This document shows positions 35,029 through 42,784 of a DNA stretch of 64,000 nt, piece after piece. The notes beneath the pieces were generated by a model. That model was not told where the DNA came from and ran no database searches. It saw only the letters and a program-made list of their open reading frames with translations. The stretch's first letter is position 1. Every line of letters starts with the position of its first letter. The DNA lies in NCBI GenBank assembly GCA_964542755.1, contig CAZIWL010000001.1, positions 62,001-126,000 on the forward strand, given 5' to 3'. Made by a program: the position numbers and the translations under genes. This DNA is from SKLM01 sp964542755 (GTDB taxonomy: Bacteria > Chloroflexota > Anaerolineae > B4-G1).

Positions 35029-36561
35029 ATGTCGTTGTACGAGAAGATGGTGAACGAGGCCGTTGGCGCCGCAAAGTCGGTTCTTGGCGTCATAAGGGAG
35101 AAGCGTGGCGGGACCTTCAAGATCGCCGACGCAAAGCCATACGTCGATGCCGTCAACGCGATGGAGCCCGGTGACGGGCAGTCCAAAGAGGTCTTCGACC
35201 TGCACGTCGAGTCGGTGAATACCCACTACAACACATTGATGGAGCTCACCGACACCATTCGCCCCGAAGACGACCCCTTCGTCGAGCACTACCAGACTCC
35301 GCCCATCCTGGAGATCCTCTACGAGGAGGACTCAGAGTTCAAGGACTCGATGTGGCAGTTCATCGACGCGGTCGCCGAGAACAAGTCCTTGATTGGGCTC
35401 GATGCGGTTCGTCGCTACGGCGGCATGTACGGCATGACCTGTGTGGTCGACTTTGCCTTCTCTGTCGGATCGGTACCCAATACAGTCAACCGTATCCTCC
35501 GGGAGATGGACATTCCGAAGGAGCACAAGCAGACAATCCTGGCTTCGAAGTCATGGGGGATGAACACCTCATACGGCTTTGGCGCAGCTTTCCGGGGGGC
35601 ACTCGAGTCCGGCAAGACGGCAGCCGAGGCAGAGCAGGCCGAGGTTGACCAGATTCAGCACATCTACCGCGACCCGGTGGAGGCCCAGGCTGAACTGATG
35701 GACACCCACAACCTGGGTGGGCACGGTGGACATACCTCGTTCGACACCCGCAAGTACATGGCCCAGTACAAGGAGGCCATGCGACCTCACGTGGTGGCTG
35801 CTATGGAGGCGGGCGTGCATCCTGCCAACATCACAGCCGTGCCCGCCTACTGCGTGGGTGACATTGGTCATCACATCGCCCAGTCCGCGTACAATATGTT
35901 CAAGGACGACATGTCCTTCGGCATCTACGAAGCAGTGATGGGCGTCTTCGAGAATACCATGCGCCGTGGCGTCGAGCAGGACGCCTATGGCAGCGAGTGG
36001 GACGTTCTGGCCGTGGCGACTGGTGCGCCCGCCTGTGCCGCCGCGTACATCCTCTGGCTGGACAGCTTCACTGTCCCCATGGTGATCGATCTGTTCAACA
36101 AACGGTTCCACAACTACTGCTCGATGCACCCGGACCGCGGTGAGGCGGACGAGCTGCACAATGTCGACACCATCGACATCCTGATGCGCGGTGAGTCGAT
36201 CCTAGAGCCGAAGCCGCGTGGTGCCGGTCGCAAGGTCAAGGGCATCGAGGTCGATCTCAGCCCGGTTGAAAACCACGAGGTCGTCATGAATCCGCAGCGT
36301 TACACCTATCCGGCGTGCGCCATCACCCAGCGCTTTGCGGCGTTGATGCATATGGCTGACTTCCCGTGCTACATGACGCCCGAGTGCGTAACGGCCACGT
36401 TGATGACCAATGCCGTGGCGCTCAATCCGGACCGCCCCGGCGCCCCGGTCAGGGGATGCAAGGACTGCGCTATCTGCACGCTGAACAAGCGCAACGCGCC
36501 TATGGCGACGGGCCGTCTGACGGGTGATCAGGGTTATTGCGAGTGGCACCTGGCGGTCTAG
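35029..36561 (+). CDS. DUF2193-like protein (methanogen-associated family)
   Basis: 510 residues. The ATG at 35029 has a perfect AAGGAGGA eight bases upstream; the frame is open to 34966 but without a ribosome site. The sequence (KPYVDAVNAMEPGDGQSKEVFDLH, then IRPEDDPFVEHYQTPPILEILYEED) resembles DUF2193, a family I associate with methanogenic archaea. There is no signal peptide; several Gly/His-rich stretches occur (NLGGHGGHTSFDT, CVGDIGHH). The C-terminus has CKDCAICTLNK and a final Cys-His pair, a plausible metal or Fe-S site. No reaction is known. Control by the structured leader and placement beside H4MPT genes suggest a C1 or cofactor role. Confidence 0.6.
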   Translation: MSLYEKMVNEAVGAAKSVLGVIREKRGGTFKIADAKPYVDAVNAMEPGDGQSKEVFDLHVESVNTHYNTLMELTDTIRPEDDPFVEHYQTPPILEILYEEDSEFKDSMWQFIDAVAENKSLIGLDAVRRYGGMYGMTCVVDFAFSVGSVPNTVNRILREMDIPKEHKQTILASKSWGMNTSYGFGAAFRGALESGKTAAEAEQAEVDQIQHIYRDPVEAQAELMDTHNLGGHGGHTSFDTRKYMAQYKEAMRPHVVAAMEAGVHPANITAVPAYCVGDIGHHIAQSAYNMFKDDMSFGIYEAVMGVFENTMRRGVEQDAYGSEWDVLAVATGAPACAAAYILWLDSFTVPMVIDLFNKRFHNYCSMHPDRGEADELHNVDTIDILMRGESILEPKPRGAGRKVKGIEVDLSPVENHEVVMNPQRYTYPACAITQRFAALMHMADFPCYMTPECVTATLMTNAVALNPDRPGAPVRGCKDCAICTLNKRNAPMATGRLTGDQGYCEWHLAV

Positions 36562-36618
36562 TCGAGCGGTGTGTCTAACGTCGTAGATCAGTAGCCCTGC
36601 AGCATCGTATCCGTAAAG

Positions 36619-36665
36619 GAGCTCAGGGAGGGAGGACTGAATCCGCTCTCCCTGAGCTCTTCATT
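36619..36665 (+). terminator. Long hairpin after the DUF2193-like gene
   Basis: GAGCTCAGGGAG (36619-36630) pairs perfectly over 12 bases with CTCCCTGAGCTC (36648-36659), followed by TTCATT. The weak U-run allows partial read-through into the small zinc-type gene and afpA. Confidence 0.6.
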
Positions 36666-36683
36666 ATCCTAGAGAGGGACGCT

Positions 36684-36899
36684 ATGTCGCCGTGCATCAG
36701 CTGTGTGATATCGAGCCAAGACGAGTACGGTCACGACAGGACCTGGCAGTCCAAATGGATAGACACACGCTGCCCAGTCTGCGGCACAGGGTTTGAGGTT
36801 GGCGATCACGTGCTAGTCGATGAGGATACGATAACTGCGTATCATGTCGAGTGCTACGATGGTTCCGGGGCCGCGCTTGAGGAAGGCGTCGTCATCTAG
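36684..36899 (+). CDS. Small zinc-finger-like protein
   Basis: 71 residues behind GAGAGGG. It contains SPCISC near the start and CPVCGTGFEVGDHVLVDEDT followed by YHVECY, a C-x2-C ... H-x2-C spacing typical of treble-clef or RING-like zinc sites. It is short and of unknown family but sits in the right orientation between the DUF2193-like gene and the flavoprotein, and its Cys/His pattern argues that it is real. A nucleic-acid or protein-binding accessory role is possible. Confidence 0.5.
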   Translation: MSPCISCVISSQDEYGHDRTWQSKWIDTRCPVCGTGFEVGDHVLVDEDTITAYHVECYDGSGAALEEGVVI

Positions 36900-37010
36900 G
36901 GCCGCGCTGGATAGATCCGGTGGGACACCGCCACGAGAGCCAAGTGAAGCGCCGGTGATCGACCATGGGGCTCGTCGGTCGAGTTGTCTCGTCCTTATCA
37001 GGGAGCTAGC

Positions 37011-37577
37011 ATGTCCGAAAAGGTGAAGGTGGCGTGGGGAATCACGGGCGCCGGAGACTACCTCAGAGAGTCCCTGGACGCAATGAGAGACCTGACGCGG
37101 GACTTCGGCGTCGAGGTTACCGTTCTGCTCTCCACGAACGGGGAGCTGGTGGTGAAATGGTACGATCTGTGGGATGACCTGAATGCGAGTTTCGACAAGG
37201 TTAGGTCAGAAAAGGGCCCCAACCTGCCGTTCTTGGCGGGGCCTCTTCAACTCGGCCATTATGCCTTCCTCTTTGTGTCGCCGGCGACAGGGAACACTGT
37301 GGCGAAGATCGCGTATGGAATAGCGGACAGCCTTGTCACCAACTGTGTCGCGCAGACGGTCAAGGGGGGCACGCCAGTCTTTGTCTATCCGGTTGATCAG
37401 GTGGCGGGCAGCCAGGAGACGGAAGGCCCTCGCGGGGAGAGAATCACCATCAGCACCAGACAGATCGATCTGGACAACGTCGAGAAACTCAAGGCCATGC
37501 CCGGCGTTGAGGTTCTGGGGCATCCGGGCCAGATAAGCTCGGTAGTGAAGGACACGCTGTTTTCCGAGGTGTCCTGA
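37011..37577 (+). CDS. afpA: AfpA/DmrX-like flavoprotein (dihydromethanopterin reductase type)
   Basis: 188 residues from the ATG at 37011 (GGGAG upstream). The start KVKVAWGITGAGDYLRESL and the later VSPATGNTVAKIAYGIADSL match the archaeoflavoprotein AfpA / MJ0208 group of the flavoprotein (PPC decarboxylase-like) superfamily, which binds FMN. Family members occur in methanogens and in bacterial H4MPT gene clusters, where relatives reduce dihydromethanopterin to H4MPT. That fits the genes downstream. The gene is followed by a spacer with the second structured leader. Confidence 0.78.
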   Translation: MSEKVKVAWGITGAGDYLRESLDAMRDLTRDFGVEVTVLLSTNGELVVKWYDLWDDLNASFDKVRSEKGPNLPFLAGPLQLGHYAFLFVSPATGNTVAKIAYGIADSLVTNCVAQTVKGGTPVFVYPVDQVAGSQETEGPRGERITISTRQIDLDNVEKLKAMPGVEVLGHPGQISSVVKDTLFSEVS

Positions 37578-37654
37578 GCTCCCTCGGGACTGTCCAAGGG
37601 ACCCGCGGCACGGACCTGTCGCCGATCCAGTCTTAGCCCACACTATGTGCAATC

Positions 37655-37683
37655 TTGACATAGTCTGCCTGCTTGTGTATAAT
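37655..37683 (+). promoter_or_regulatory. Consensus promoter P2 of the second structured-leader unit
   Basis: Perfect TTGACA (37655-37660), 17-base spacer and perfect TATAAT (37678-37683). The same design is used upstream of structured element 1. Confidence 0.88.
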
Positions 37684-37774
37684 AGCTGACACAAATCGTT
37701 TCGAGCCAGCTGAGTGCCGCATCTATCTTCACAGTCGTTGGCTTCCAACCGAATATCGCGAACCCGCGAATGGT

Positions 37775-37827
37775 GCTACCCTGCGGATGGGACTGCGAGG
37801 TTGTGAATGATCTGCCCTAGTACAACC
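37775..37827 (+). promoter_or_regulatory. Structured RNA element, copy 2 (candidate riboswitch)
   Basis: The core 37775-37798 matches copy 1 at 21 of 24 positions. Hairpin 1: CCC (37779-37781) with GGG (37789-37791), loop TGCGGAT. Hairpin 2: GGTTGT (37799-37804) with ACAACC (37822-37827), again with a loop of exactly 17 bases. GCGGAT of loop 1 pairs with ATCTGC (37810-37815) of loop 2, placed at the same offset as in copy 1. Hairpin 2 and the loop pairing have changed sequence between copies yet kept pairing, which is covariation. The 3' strand of hairpin 2 shares three bases with the terminator stem. Confidence 0.8.
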
Positions 37828-37871
37828 GAGCTGCCGAGACTTTGGTCTCTGTGCAGCTCGGTTCTTTTTTT
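37825..37871 (+). terminator. Intrinsic terminator after structured element 2
   Basis: ACCGAGCTGC (37825-37834) pairs with GCAGCTCGGT (37853-37862); an inner GAGAC/GTCTC helix extends it, and TTTTTTT (37865-37871) follows. A strong GGGAGGTGA sits immediately after the U-run but has no start codon at a normal distance. Confidence 0.9.
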
Positions 37872-37999
37872 GGGAGGTGATACCAGGACATACAGGTGGT
37901 CGTGGGGCGTTCGGCAGATAGAAGGATCGTTGTTGACGAGCATCCCTCGCTATGAGGGATCTTGGGGGCCACATATTCAGACTATCAGGAGGTACTGAC

Positions 38000-39781
38000 G
38001 TGGAGAAGGAAATCCTTGCAACAATCGCAGCTATGACGTCCAACATCGAGTACACGACGAGTGACCGGATCGAGGCGCTTACCAAAGGTCACGGCATGCT
38101 CAACATCGCGGCACTCTGCGCAGAGAACGCGATGACGTGGGAGGTCCTCCAGGGGCGAGATATCTCCCTGACGGATGCGAATATAGAGAAACTCCCGCTG
38201 GATCACGTCATTGAGGCTGGGGTCAACGCCGCCATGGAGGCGGGCGCTTTCCCGGCCAACGCCGCTGTGATTACGGCGACGCTGCTCCTCATCGCCGGCA
38301 CCTCCCCCCGCGCAGGTGTTCCCGCCGGCAACCGAAAGCTCGGCGCTCTGGCACGCATGAAGGCTGGAGCGGGCCGGACCGGCGTGGTGTCGATTCCGAC
38401 ATCGAAGCTTACCAACAAGCTCTCTGGCTTCGCGGCCGTCCAGGGCCTCTATAACGCCATGATGGACGGTAATGTGGTCCGCATCGACGGCGCCCACGTC
38501 CCCGCGTTCGTCGCCGGCGGCGCGCCTATGGGTCACAGTGTCCTCGGCGAGGATATGGTCTACCCGGACATCTGCCTGAAGGGTGGTAAGGCTGCCGTTG
38601 ACGCCATGATGAAAGCCTACCGGGGGGCCGGCATCAGTCCCAGCCCGATCCAGTGCGCTATCCTGGCCGCCGCTGCCGTTCTCGAGGTTGTCAACCCCGA
38701 TGGTATGATCGGCGCTGAGTACGGCGACTTCTTCGTGCAGGGGACCGGGTACCTGGCCGGCAAGGGTGCTGCCGACGCCGCCGGTCTCCCCGAGAAGCTG
38801 CACTTGCGGGGCACGGGCGACGAGTACGACACGGCGAGTCTGGTTGGCGGAATGGGTATGATCCTCAAGGATGTCGGAGCCCCCTCGGTGATCGGCATGA
38901 TGACGGTCAATGAGATCCTGGCCGCCTTCGCTGAAGGTCCGATGATCGGCGCCGGCTTCGGTGGCGGTCCGGTCAACCCCCCGTTGGCTCACCTGGCTGC
39001 CGACGGCGTCATCGCGATGAAGGCCCTGATGAACAACAAGGGCGACGTTGAGGCCGCGGCCGATATGCTTCACGAAGTCAAGATGACCCAGTGGATCGAC
39101 CCCGAGATTGCCGCTTTCTCCACAAACACCATCACCCGGAAGGCGGAGCAGGTCCGCCGTGGTCCTGTGACCGAGACGATCATCAAGGCCACCGACGGGA
39201 TCCGGACCAACGCTCTGCACCGCCGCGCCAAGTTCGCTTACGACCAGCTGAACGAGGGTAAGGACCTGAAAGAGATCTGCGGTGCGCTCGACCAGGCACG
39301 CAAGGCGCGGGTGGAGGAGAACGCCGGCAAGATCCTCAGCGGCTTCTTCGGCAAGGACATCACCATCACATTCGACAAGCTCGAGGGTGGTGCCCGCCGC
39401 GACCATCCCTTCGCACAGGCCTTCTGGGGCTTCGACGCTGACATCGATGCGACGGTCACCGTCGACGGCGAGGTATTCGAGTTCGAGGGCCTCAGCCACA
39501 CGGTCATCCCGGACGCTGTCTTGAATCAGAAGTCCGAGCTGTCGTTGCCGATCACGGTCGCTGCCGCGGTGGCCCAGGAGCTGATGTACGTGGGCTGCTG
39601 CACGATCGACGCCGTGGTCCCCGCTGTGGTGGCTGCCGCTATGGGTACGTACACCTGGAAGGACGCCGGTAAGAAGGCTGAGAAGGGCGCCAATATCACC
39701 TGCTCCATCCCTGGAGCGAAGAACACGGCCCGCGAGGCTGCCCGGCTGGCAATTCGGATCTTGCAGGACCTGGAGGGCTAG
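38000..39781 (+). CDS. Unrecognised 593-residue protein under structured-leader control
   Basis: The GTG at 38000 is preceded by CAGGAGGT and is preferred over an ATG at 37952 that lacks a ribosome site. I do not recognise a family. The protein is rich in Ala and Gly, has no signal peptide, and shows glycine-rich loops (GTSPRAGVPAGNRKLG, AGGAPMGHSVLGED, GAGFGGGPVNPP). The C-terminal region has alternating Ala/Val-rich helices with one CC pair (YVGCCTIDAVVPA) and one further Cys near the end. The length, loops and lack of membrane segments suggest a cytoplasmic enzyme. It is followed by two hairpins and then the H4MPT operon. Confidence 0.8.
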   Translation: MEKEILATIAAMTSNIEYTTSDRIEALTKGHGMLNIAALCAENAMTWEVLQGRDISLTDANIEKLPLDHVIEAGVNAAMEAGAFPANAAVITATLLLIAGTSPRAGVPAGNRKLGALARMKAGAGRTGVVSIPTSKLTNKLSGFAAVQGLYNAMMDGNVVRIDGAHVPAFVAGGAPMGHSVLGEDMVYPDICLKGGKAAVDAMMKAYRGAGISPSPIQCAILAAAAVLEVVNPDGMIGAEYGDFFVQGTGYLAGKGAADAAGLPEKLHLRGTGDEYDTASLVGGMGMILKDVGAPSVIGMMTVNEILAAFAEGPMIGAGFGGGPVNPPLAHLAADGVIAMKALMNNKGDVEAAADMLHEVKMTQWIDPEIAAFSTNTITRKAEQVRRGPVTETIIKATDGIRTNALHRRAKFAYDQLNEGKDLKEICGALDQARKARVEENAGKILSGFFGKDITITFDKLEGGARRDHPFAQAFWGFDADIDATVTVDGEVFEFEGLSHTVIPDAVLNQKSELSLPITVAAAVAQELMYVGCCTIDAVVPAVVAAAMGTYTWKDAGKKAEKGANITCSIPGAKNTAREAARLAIRILQDLEG

Positions 39782-39785
39782 GCTT

Positions 39786-39856
39786 CCTGGTCCCAACACG
39801 TAGGGACCAGGCCATGGATCAGGTAGAGGGCAGGTGAGAAAGCTCTCTACCTGATC
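39786..39856 (+). other. Two consecutive intergenic hairpins
   Basis: CCTGGTCCC (39786-39794) pairs with GGGACCAGG (39803-39811), and GATCAGGTAGAG (39817-39828) pairs with CTCTACCTGATC (39845-39856). Neither has a U-run. They may process or stabilise mRNA between the 593-residue gene and the C1 operon, or partially terminate. Confidence 0.6.
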
Positions 39857-39883
39857 TCCTCTGTCAGGGAAGGGGCCTCTGTC

Positions 39884-40402
39884 ATGCTGATTCTGGTAAA
39901 TGTAGATGACGTCCCGGGCGAACTCCTCCCACACGTCATCAGCGGTCTGATGGCGCGTGGAGCCGAGAACGTCCACGCCGTTCAATCGATTACCAAGAAG
40001 GGGCGGCTGGGCTATATGATCTTCGTCGACGCACCATCCGAGAAGCTGAACGAGCTCGGCGGATTCCTCGCGTCCGAGGTAGGAACGATCGGCATGCGGG
40101 TGCTTGAGTCACGTCACGTTTGTTTCGACTATCGGGTGCGGAGCATGCGCCTGACGGCGGGCGAAGCCAGCGGGCAAACCCAAGCCATCATTCGCGTGAA
40201 GGAGGTCTACGACGACGAGCGGGTCGTTTCGGTCAAAGCTGAGTACGAGGACTTGCGGTCCGCCCTTGACCGATTTGAGGGTTCGGGTGTGAACACCTCG
40301 CTCGTTGCACTCAAGCGCCTTGTGGAAGAGGCGGCGTTGGGCCAGGCTCAGATAGATCATTCGGGCATTCGGATCGAGAGGGTTAGGGAGGTTTCCACGT
40401 GA
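39884..40402 (+). CDS. Stand-alone LarC C-terminal-domain-like protein
   Basis: 172 residues from the ATG at 39884. The pattern NVDDVPGELLPHVISGLMARGAENVHAVQ, then EVGTIGMRVLESRHVCFDYR and VKAEYEDLRSALDRF parallels the C-terminal half of LarC in this same window (ETSIDDMNPEFYEHVMARLFDAGALDVFVT, TTTIGVRF, APEAQDCRRLADE). In LarC that half binds CTP and helps insert nickel into the pincer cofactor. The N-terminal LarC half is missing here. As the first gene of the C1 operon, overlapping mtdB (GTGA), it may have been recruited for another cofactor or a regulatory task. Confidence 0.65.
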   Translation: MLILVNVDDVPGELLPHVISGLMARGAENVHAVQSITKKGRLGYMIFVDAPSEKLNELGGFLASEVGTIGMRVLESRHVCFDYRVRSMRLTAGEASGQTQAIIRVKEVYDDERVVSVKAEYEDLRSALDRFEGSGVNTSLVALKRLVEEAALGQAQIDHSGIRIERVREVST

Positions 40403-41259
40403 AGAAAATTCTGGTGCAACTCGACAACGACGAATCCGCGAGCGTCTTCGATACGGTAGCGGCCTACGATTCTGGCGTTGACAGTGTCCTCCAATATGCC
40501 AGTGTGGCACCGGAGGACGTGCAGAACCTGGTCTACGGGGCGATTTTCACTCGTGGACCGCAGGACTTGAAGAATTCCGCCGTGTTCATCGGGGGATCGG
40601 ATGTCGCGGTTGGAGAGAAGATGCTGAAGATCGCTCAAGATTCCTTCATCGGGCCTCTGAAGGTCTCGGTGATGCTCGATGCCAACGGCTGCAATACTAC
40701 AGCCGCTGCAGCCGTCGCTAAGATGCTCTCGTCGGCAGACCTCTCGGGGGAAAAAGTGGTCGTTCTGGCGGGAACGGGTCCCGTTGGGATACGGGCTGCA
40801 GCTCTCTTCGCCCAGGAGGGCGCGGAGGTTACACTGACGTCACGGGATCAAGCGCGAGCGGAGGAGGCTGCGGCTTCCGTCAGCGCCCGGTTTGATGTGA
40901 AGGTTGCGGGTGTGGCAGCTGCGGAAGAAGAGGACCTTCGTGCAGCCCTTGAGGGGGCACGCGGAGTACTCTCAGCCGGTGCCGCTGGTGTTACCCTGCT
41001 GCCGGAATCGGTCTGGATTGAGCACCCAACCCTTCAAGTGCTTGGCGACGTGAATGCGGTTCCACCCTTGGGCATAGAAGGCATCAAAGTCCACTGGAAG
41101 GCCAAGGAGAAGCATGGCAAGATCATCTACGGTGCCATCGGTATAGGCGACTTCAAGATGAAGGTCCATCATGCCAGTGTTGCTCGCCTCTTCGAGCAGA
41201 ACGACTTGGTCCTGGATGCCGAAGAGGTGTACGCGACAGCGAAAGAACTGTCGAGCTAG
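40399..41259 (+). CDS. mtdB: NAD(P)-dependent methylene-tetrahydromethanopterin dehydrogenase
   Basis: 286 residues from a GTG overlapping the previous stop. The N-terminus MKKILVQLDNDESASVFDTVAAYDSGVD is characteristic of the MtdA/MtdB family. A Rossmann fold follows (VVVLAGTGPVGIRAAALFAQEGAEVTLTSR) for NAD(P)+. The enzyme interconverts methylene-H4MPT and methenyl-H4MPT in the cytoplasm. Its product is the substrate of Mch, encoded further downstream. Sequence alone does not settle NAD+ or NADP+ preference. Confidence 0.9.
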   Translation: MKKILVQLDNDESASVFDTVAAYDSGVDSVLQYASVAPEDVQNLVYGAIFTRGPQDLKNSAVFIGGSDVAVGEKMLKIAQDSFIGPLKVSVMLDANGCNTTAAAAVAKMLSSADLSGEKVVVLAGTGPVGIRAAALFAQEGAEVTLTSRDQARAEEAAASVSARFDVKVAGVAAAEEEDLRAALEGARGVLSAGAAGVTLLPESVWIEHPTLQVLGDVNAVPPLGIEGIKVHWKAKEKHGKIIYGAIGIGDFKMKVHHASVARLFEQNDLVLDAEEVYATAKELSS

Positions 41260-42443
41260 TGCGCGTTCTCATCGTCGGCCTTAGCACTCGAGCGATCGCC
41301 CAGTCCGCGTACGAGGCCGGCCATGACATCGTGACGCTCGACTACTTTGGAGACAGCGACCAGCGAGCTCTCGTAGAGAACCACTCCCTGCTCCGCGACT
41401 ACGATCTGGCATACGGCCCTGAAGCGTTGGTCCGGGTAGGCCGGGAGCTGGATGCTCAAGCCGTCGTCTACACCGCGGGCTTGGAGAATGATCCTTGGGC
41501 GGTTGCGGACCTGGCGGAGGGCCGAACACTTCTCGGAAACGAGCCCGATGTCCTCTGCCAGGTCCGCAACTGGGATGTCCTACGGGGATTCTTCCGGGAC
41601 GCAGGGATCGGCTTTGCAGAGACACTTCTGCCGGGCGAGGAAGGATTGGCAGAGCACTGTGAGCGCTGGGTTCGCAAGCCGGTTCGGAGCGGAGGCGGTC
41701 GCGACGTTGACTACTGGGACGGCAGCGCGCTAGCCTGTCATCAGATTCTGCAGGCCTACGTCGATGGCGTTCCGGCGTCAGCTGCCTTTGTCGCCGACGG
41801 CGAGGATAGCCTCGTTATCGGCGTGACCGAGCAGTTGATCGGGCGTGAGGAGCTGGGAGCCGCCGGTTTCGCCTGGTGCGGCAATATGGTACCCTTGGAG
41901 CTTGCAAAGGCTGACCGGGAGATTGTGTGGCACGACATCGCCACTGCCGTCTCGCGCTTGACGAAGCACTTCGGCCTACGGGGAGTGAACGGTGTGGACT
42001 TCGTCCTTCACCGGTGTGCTGATGGGCGTCCGCAGCCGGTTGTCGTGGAGGTTAACCCTCGCTACACGGCCTCGATGGAGCTTTTCGAATCGGCGTACGA
42101 CGAGAGCATTTTCTCTCTCCACGTTGAGGCTGTGAAGGGTCATCTGCCAACCAGCCAGGATCAAGCACGCTGGAAACGGACGGATGGTTACCTCGGCAAG
42201 GCAATCGTCTTCGCAAAGCGGCCCGTGACCATGCCCGACACCGGGGGCTGGTTTGGCCTGGGCAGGCACGACGTGCCGCATACTGGGGAGCGGATAGAGG
42301 CCGGACATCCCGTATGCACGGTGTTCGCGCGGGGTGACGGACGTCGTGGTTGTTGGAGCGGTCTCCTGGAGGCGGCTGAAAGTGTACGTCGCGAAATTGG
42401 AGACCAGATTGGAGGAGTGACTTGGACGCAACGTTCAAGCTAG
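41259..42443 (+). CDS. ATP-grasp ligase (COG2232 type) of H4MPT/methanofuran clusters
   Basis: 394 residues, its GTG overlapping the mtdB stop by one base. It starts with a Rossmann-like RVLIVGLSTRAIAQSAYEAGHDIVTLDYFGD. The ATP-grasp middle has WVRKPVRSGGGRDV, and the metal/ATP site is PVVVEVNPRYTASMELFESA. Homologues of this COG2232-like group are conserved among methylotroph C1 clusters (as an ORF of unassigned step) and in methanogens, so a carboxylate-amine ligation in cofactor synthesis is likely. The C-terminal ~100 residues form a beta-rich extension typical of the group. Confidence 0.78.
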   Translation: MRVLIVGLSTRAIAQSAYEAGHDIVTLDYFGDSDQRALVENHSLLRDYDLAYGPEALVRVGRELDAQAVVYTAGLENDPWAVADLAEGRTLLGNEPDVLCQVRNWDVLRGFFRDAGIGFAETLLPGEEGLAEHCERWVRKPVRSGGGRDVDYWDGSALACHQILQAYVDGVPASAAFVADGEDSLVIGVTEQLIGREELGAAGFAWCGNMVPLELAKADREIVWHDIATAVSRLTKHFGLRGVNGVDFVLHRCADGRPQPVVVEVNPRYTASMELFESAYDESIFSLHVEAVKGHLPTSQDQARWKRTDGYLGKAIVFAKRPVTMPDTGGWFGLGRHDVPHTGERIEAGHPVCTVFARGDGRRGCWSGLLEAAESVRREIGDQIGGVTWTQRSS

Positions 42444-42784
42444 TAACTGGGCGAACGCGCAGCCAGGCTGATGGGCTGCACAAAGGCAAGGGCACCGAAG
42501 CCTATCGACAGGCGACGGAACGCGTGGAGATGAATCAGGGCGACATGGGTGCCTTGGGCCTCAACGAGGGGTCTACCGTGCATCTACGGACGGATGCTGG
42601 GAGCGTCGATGTGATGGTTTACCAGGGCGAGCTCCCGTCCGGTCTCCTGTTCATGCCGCTGGGTCCTGCGGCAAACCGTCTCATCGGCGTCGAGACGGAC
42701 GCCACGGGCACCCCCCGCTACAAGGATCTTCCTGTCATCGTAGAGCGGTCGGTCCGGGAAGGAGAAGCGGCAAGCGATGGCTAA
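42422..42784 (+). CDS. fwdD: Formylmethanofuran dehydrogenase subunit D-like (molybdopterin dinucleotide binding)
   Basis: 120 residues from a TTG at 42422 behind GGAGGAG. The frame reads LVTGRTRSQADGLHKGKGTEAYRQA, then NQGDMGALGLNEGSTVHL, then LLFMPLGPAANRLIGVETDATGTPRYKDLPV. This is the canonical FwdD/FmdD double-psi beta-barrel that, with FwdB, encloses the tungsten or molybdenum bis-pterin cofactor. Bacterial methylotroph Fhc complexes normally lack it. The gene overlaps both its neighbours, upstream by 22 bases and fwdB by 8, so co-expression is certain. Confidence 0.85.
   Translation: MDATFKLVTGRTRSQADGLHKGKGTEAYRQATERVEMNQGDMGALGLNEGSTVHLRTDAGSVDVMVYQGELPSGLLFMPLGPAANRLIGVETDATGTPRYKDLPVIVERSVREGEAASDG

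Noticed and set aside
37896..37955. Leader peptide (GTG at 37896, 19 codons) after terminator 2
   Set aside because: The orphan GGGAGGTGA is about 15 bases from that GTG, too far for good initiation, and the peptide has no run of regulatory codons.
38000..39781. LarA-type nickel-dependent racemase
   Set aside because: No LarA signature motifs or His ligands are visible and the length is far greater.
37985..39985. Long minus-strand frame opposite the 593-residue gene
   Set aside because: The plus frame has promoter, ribosome site and terminator in register; the minus frame is an Asp/His-rich shadow with none.
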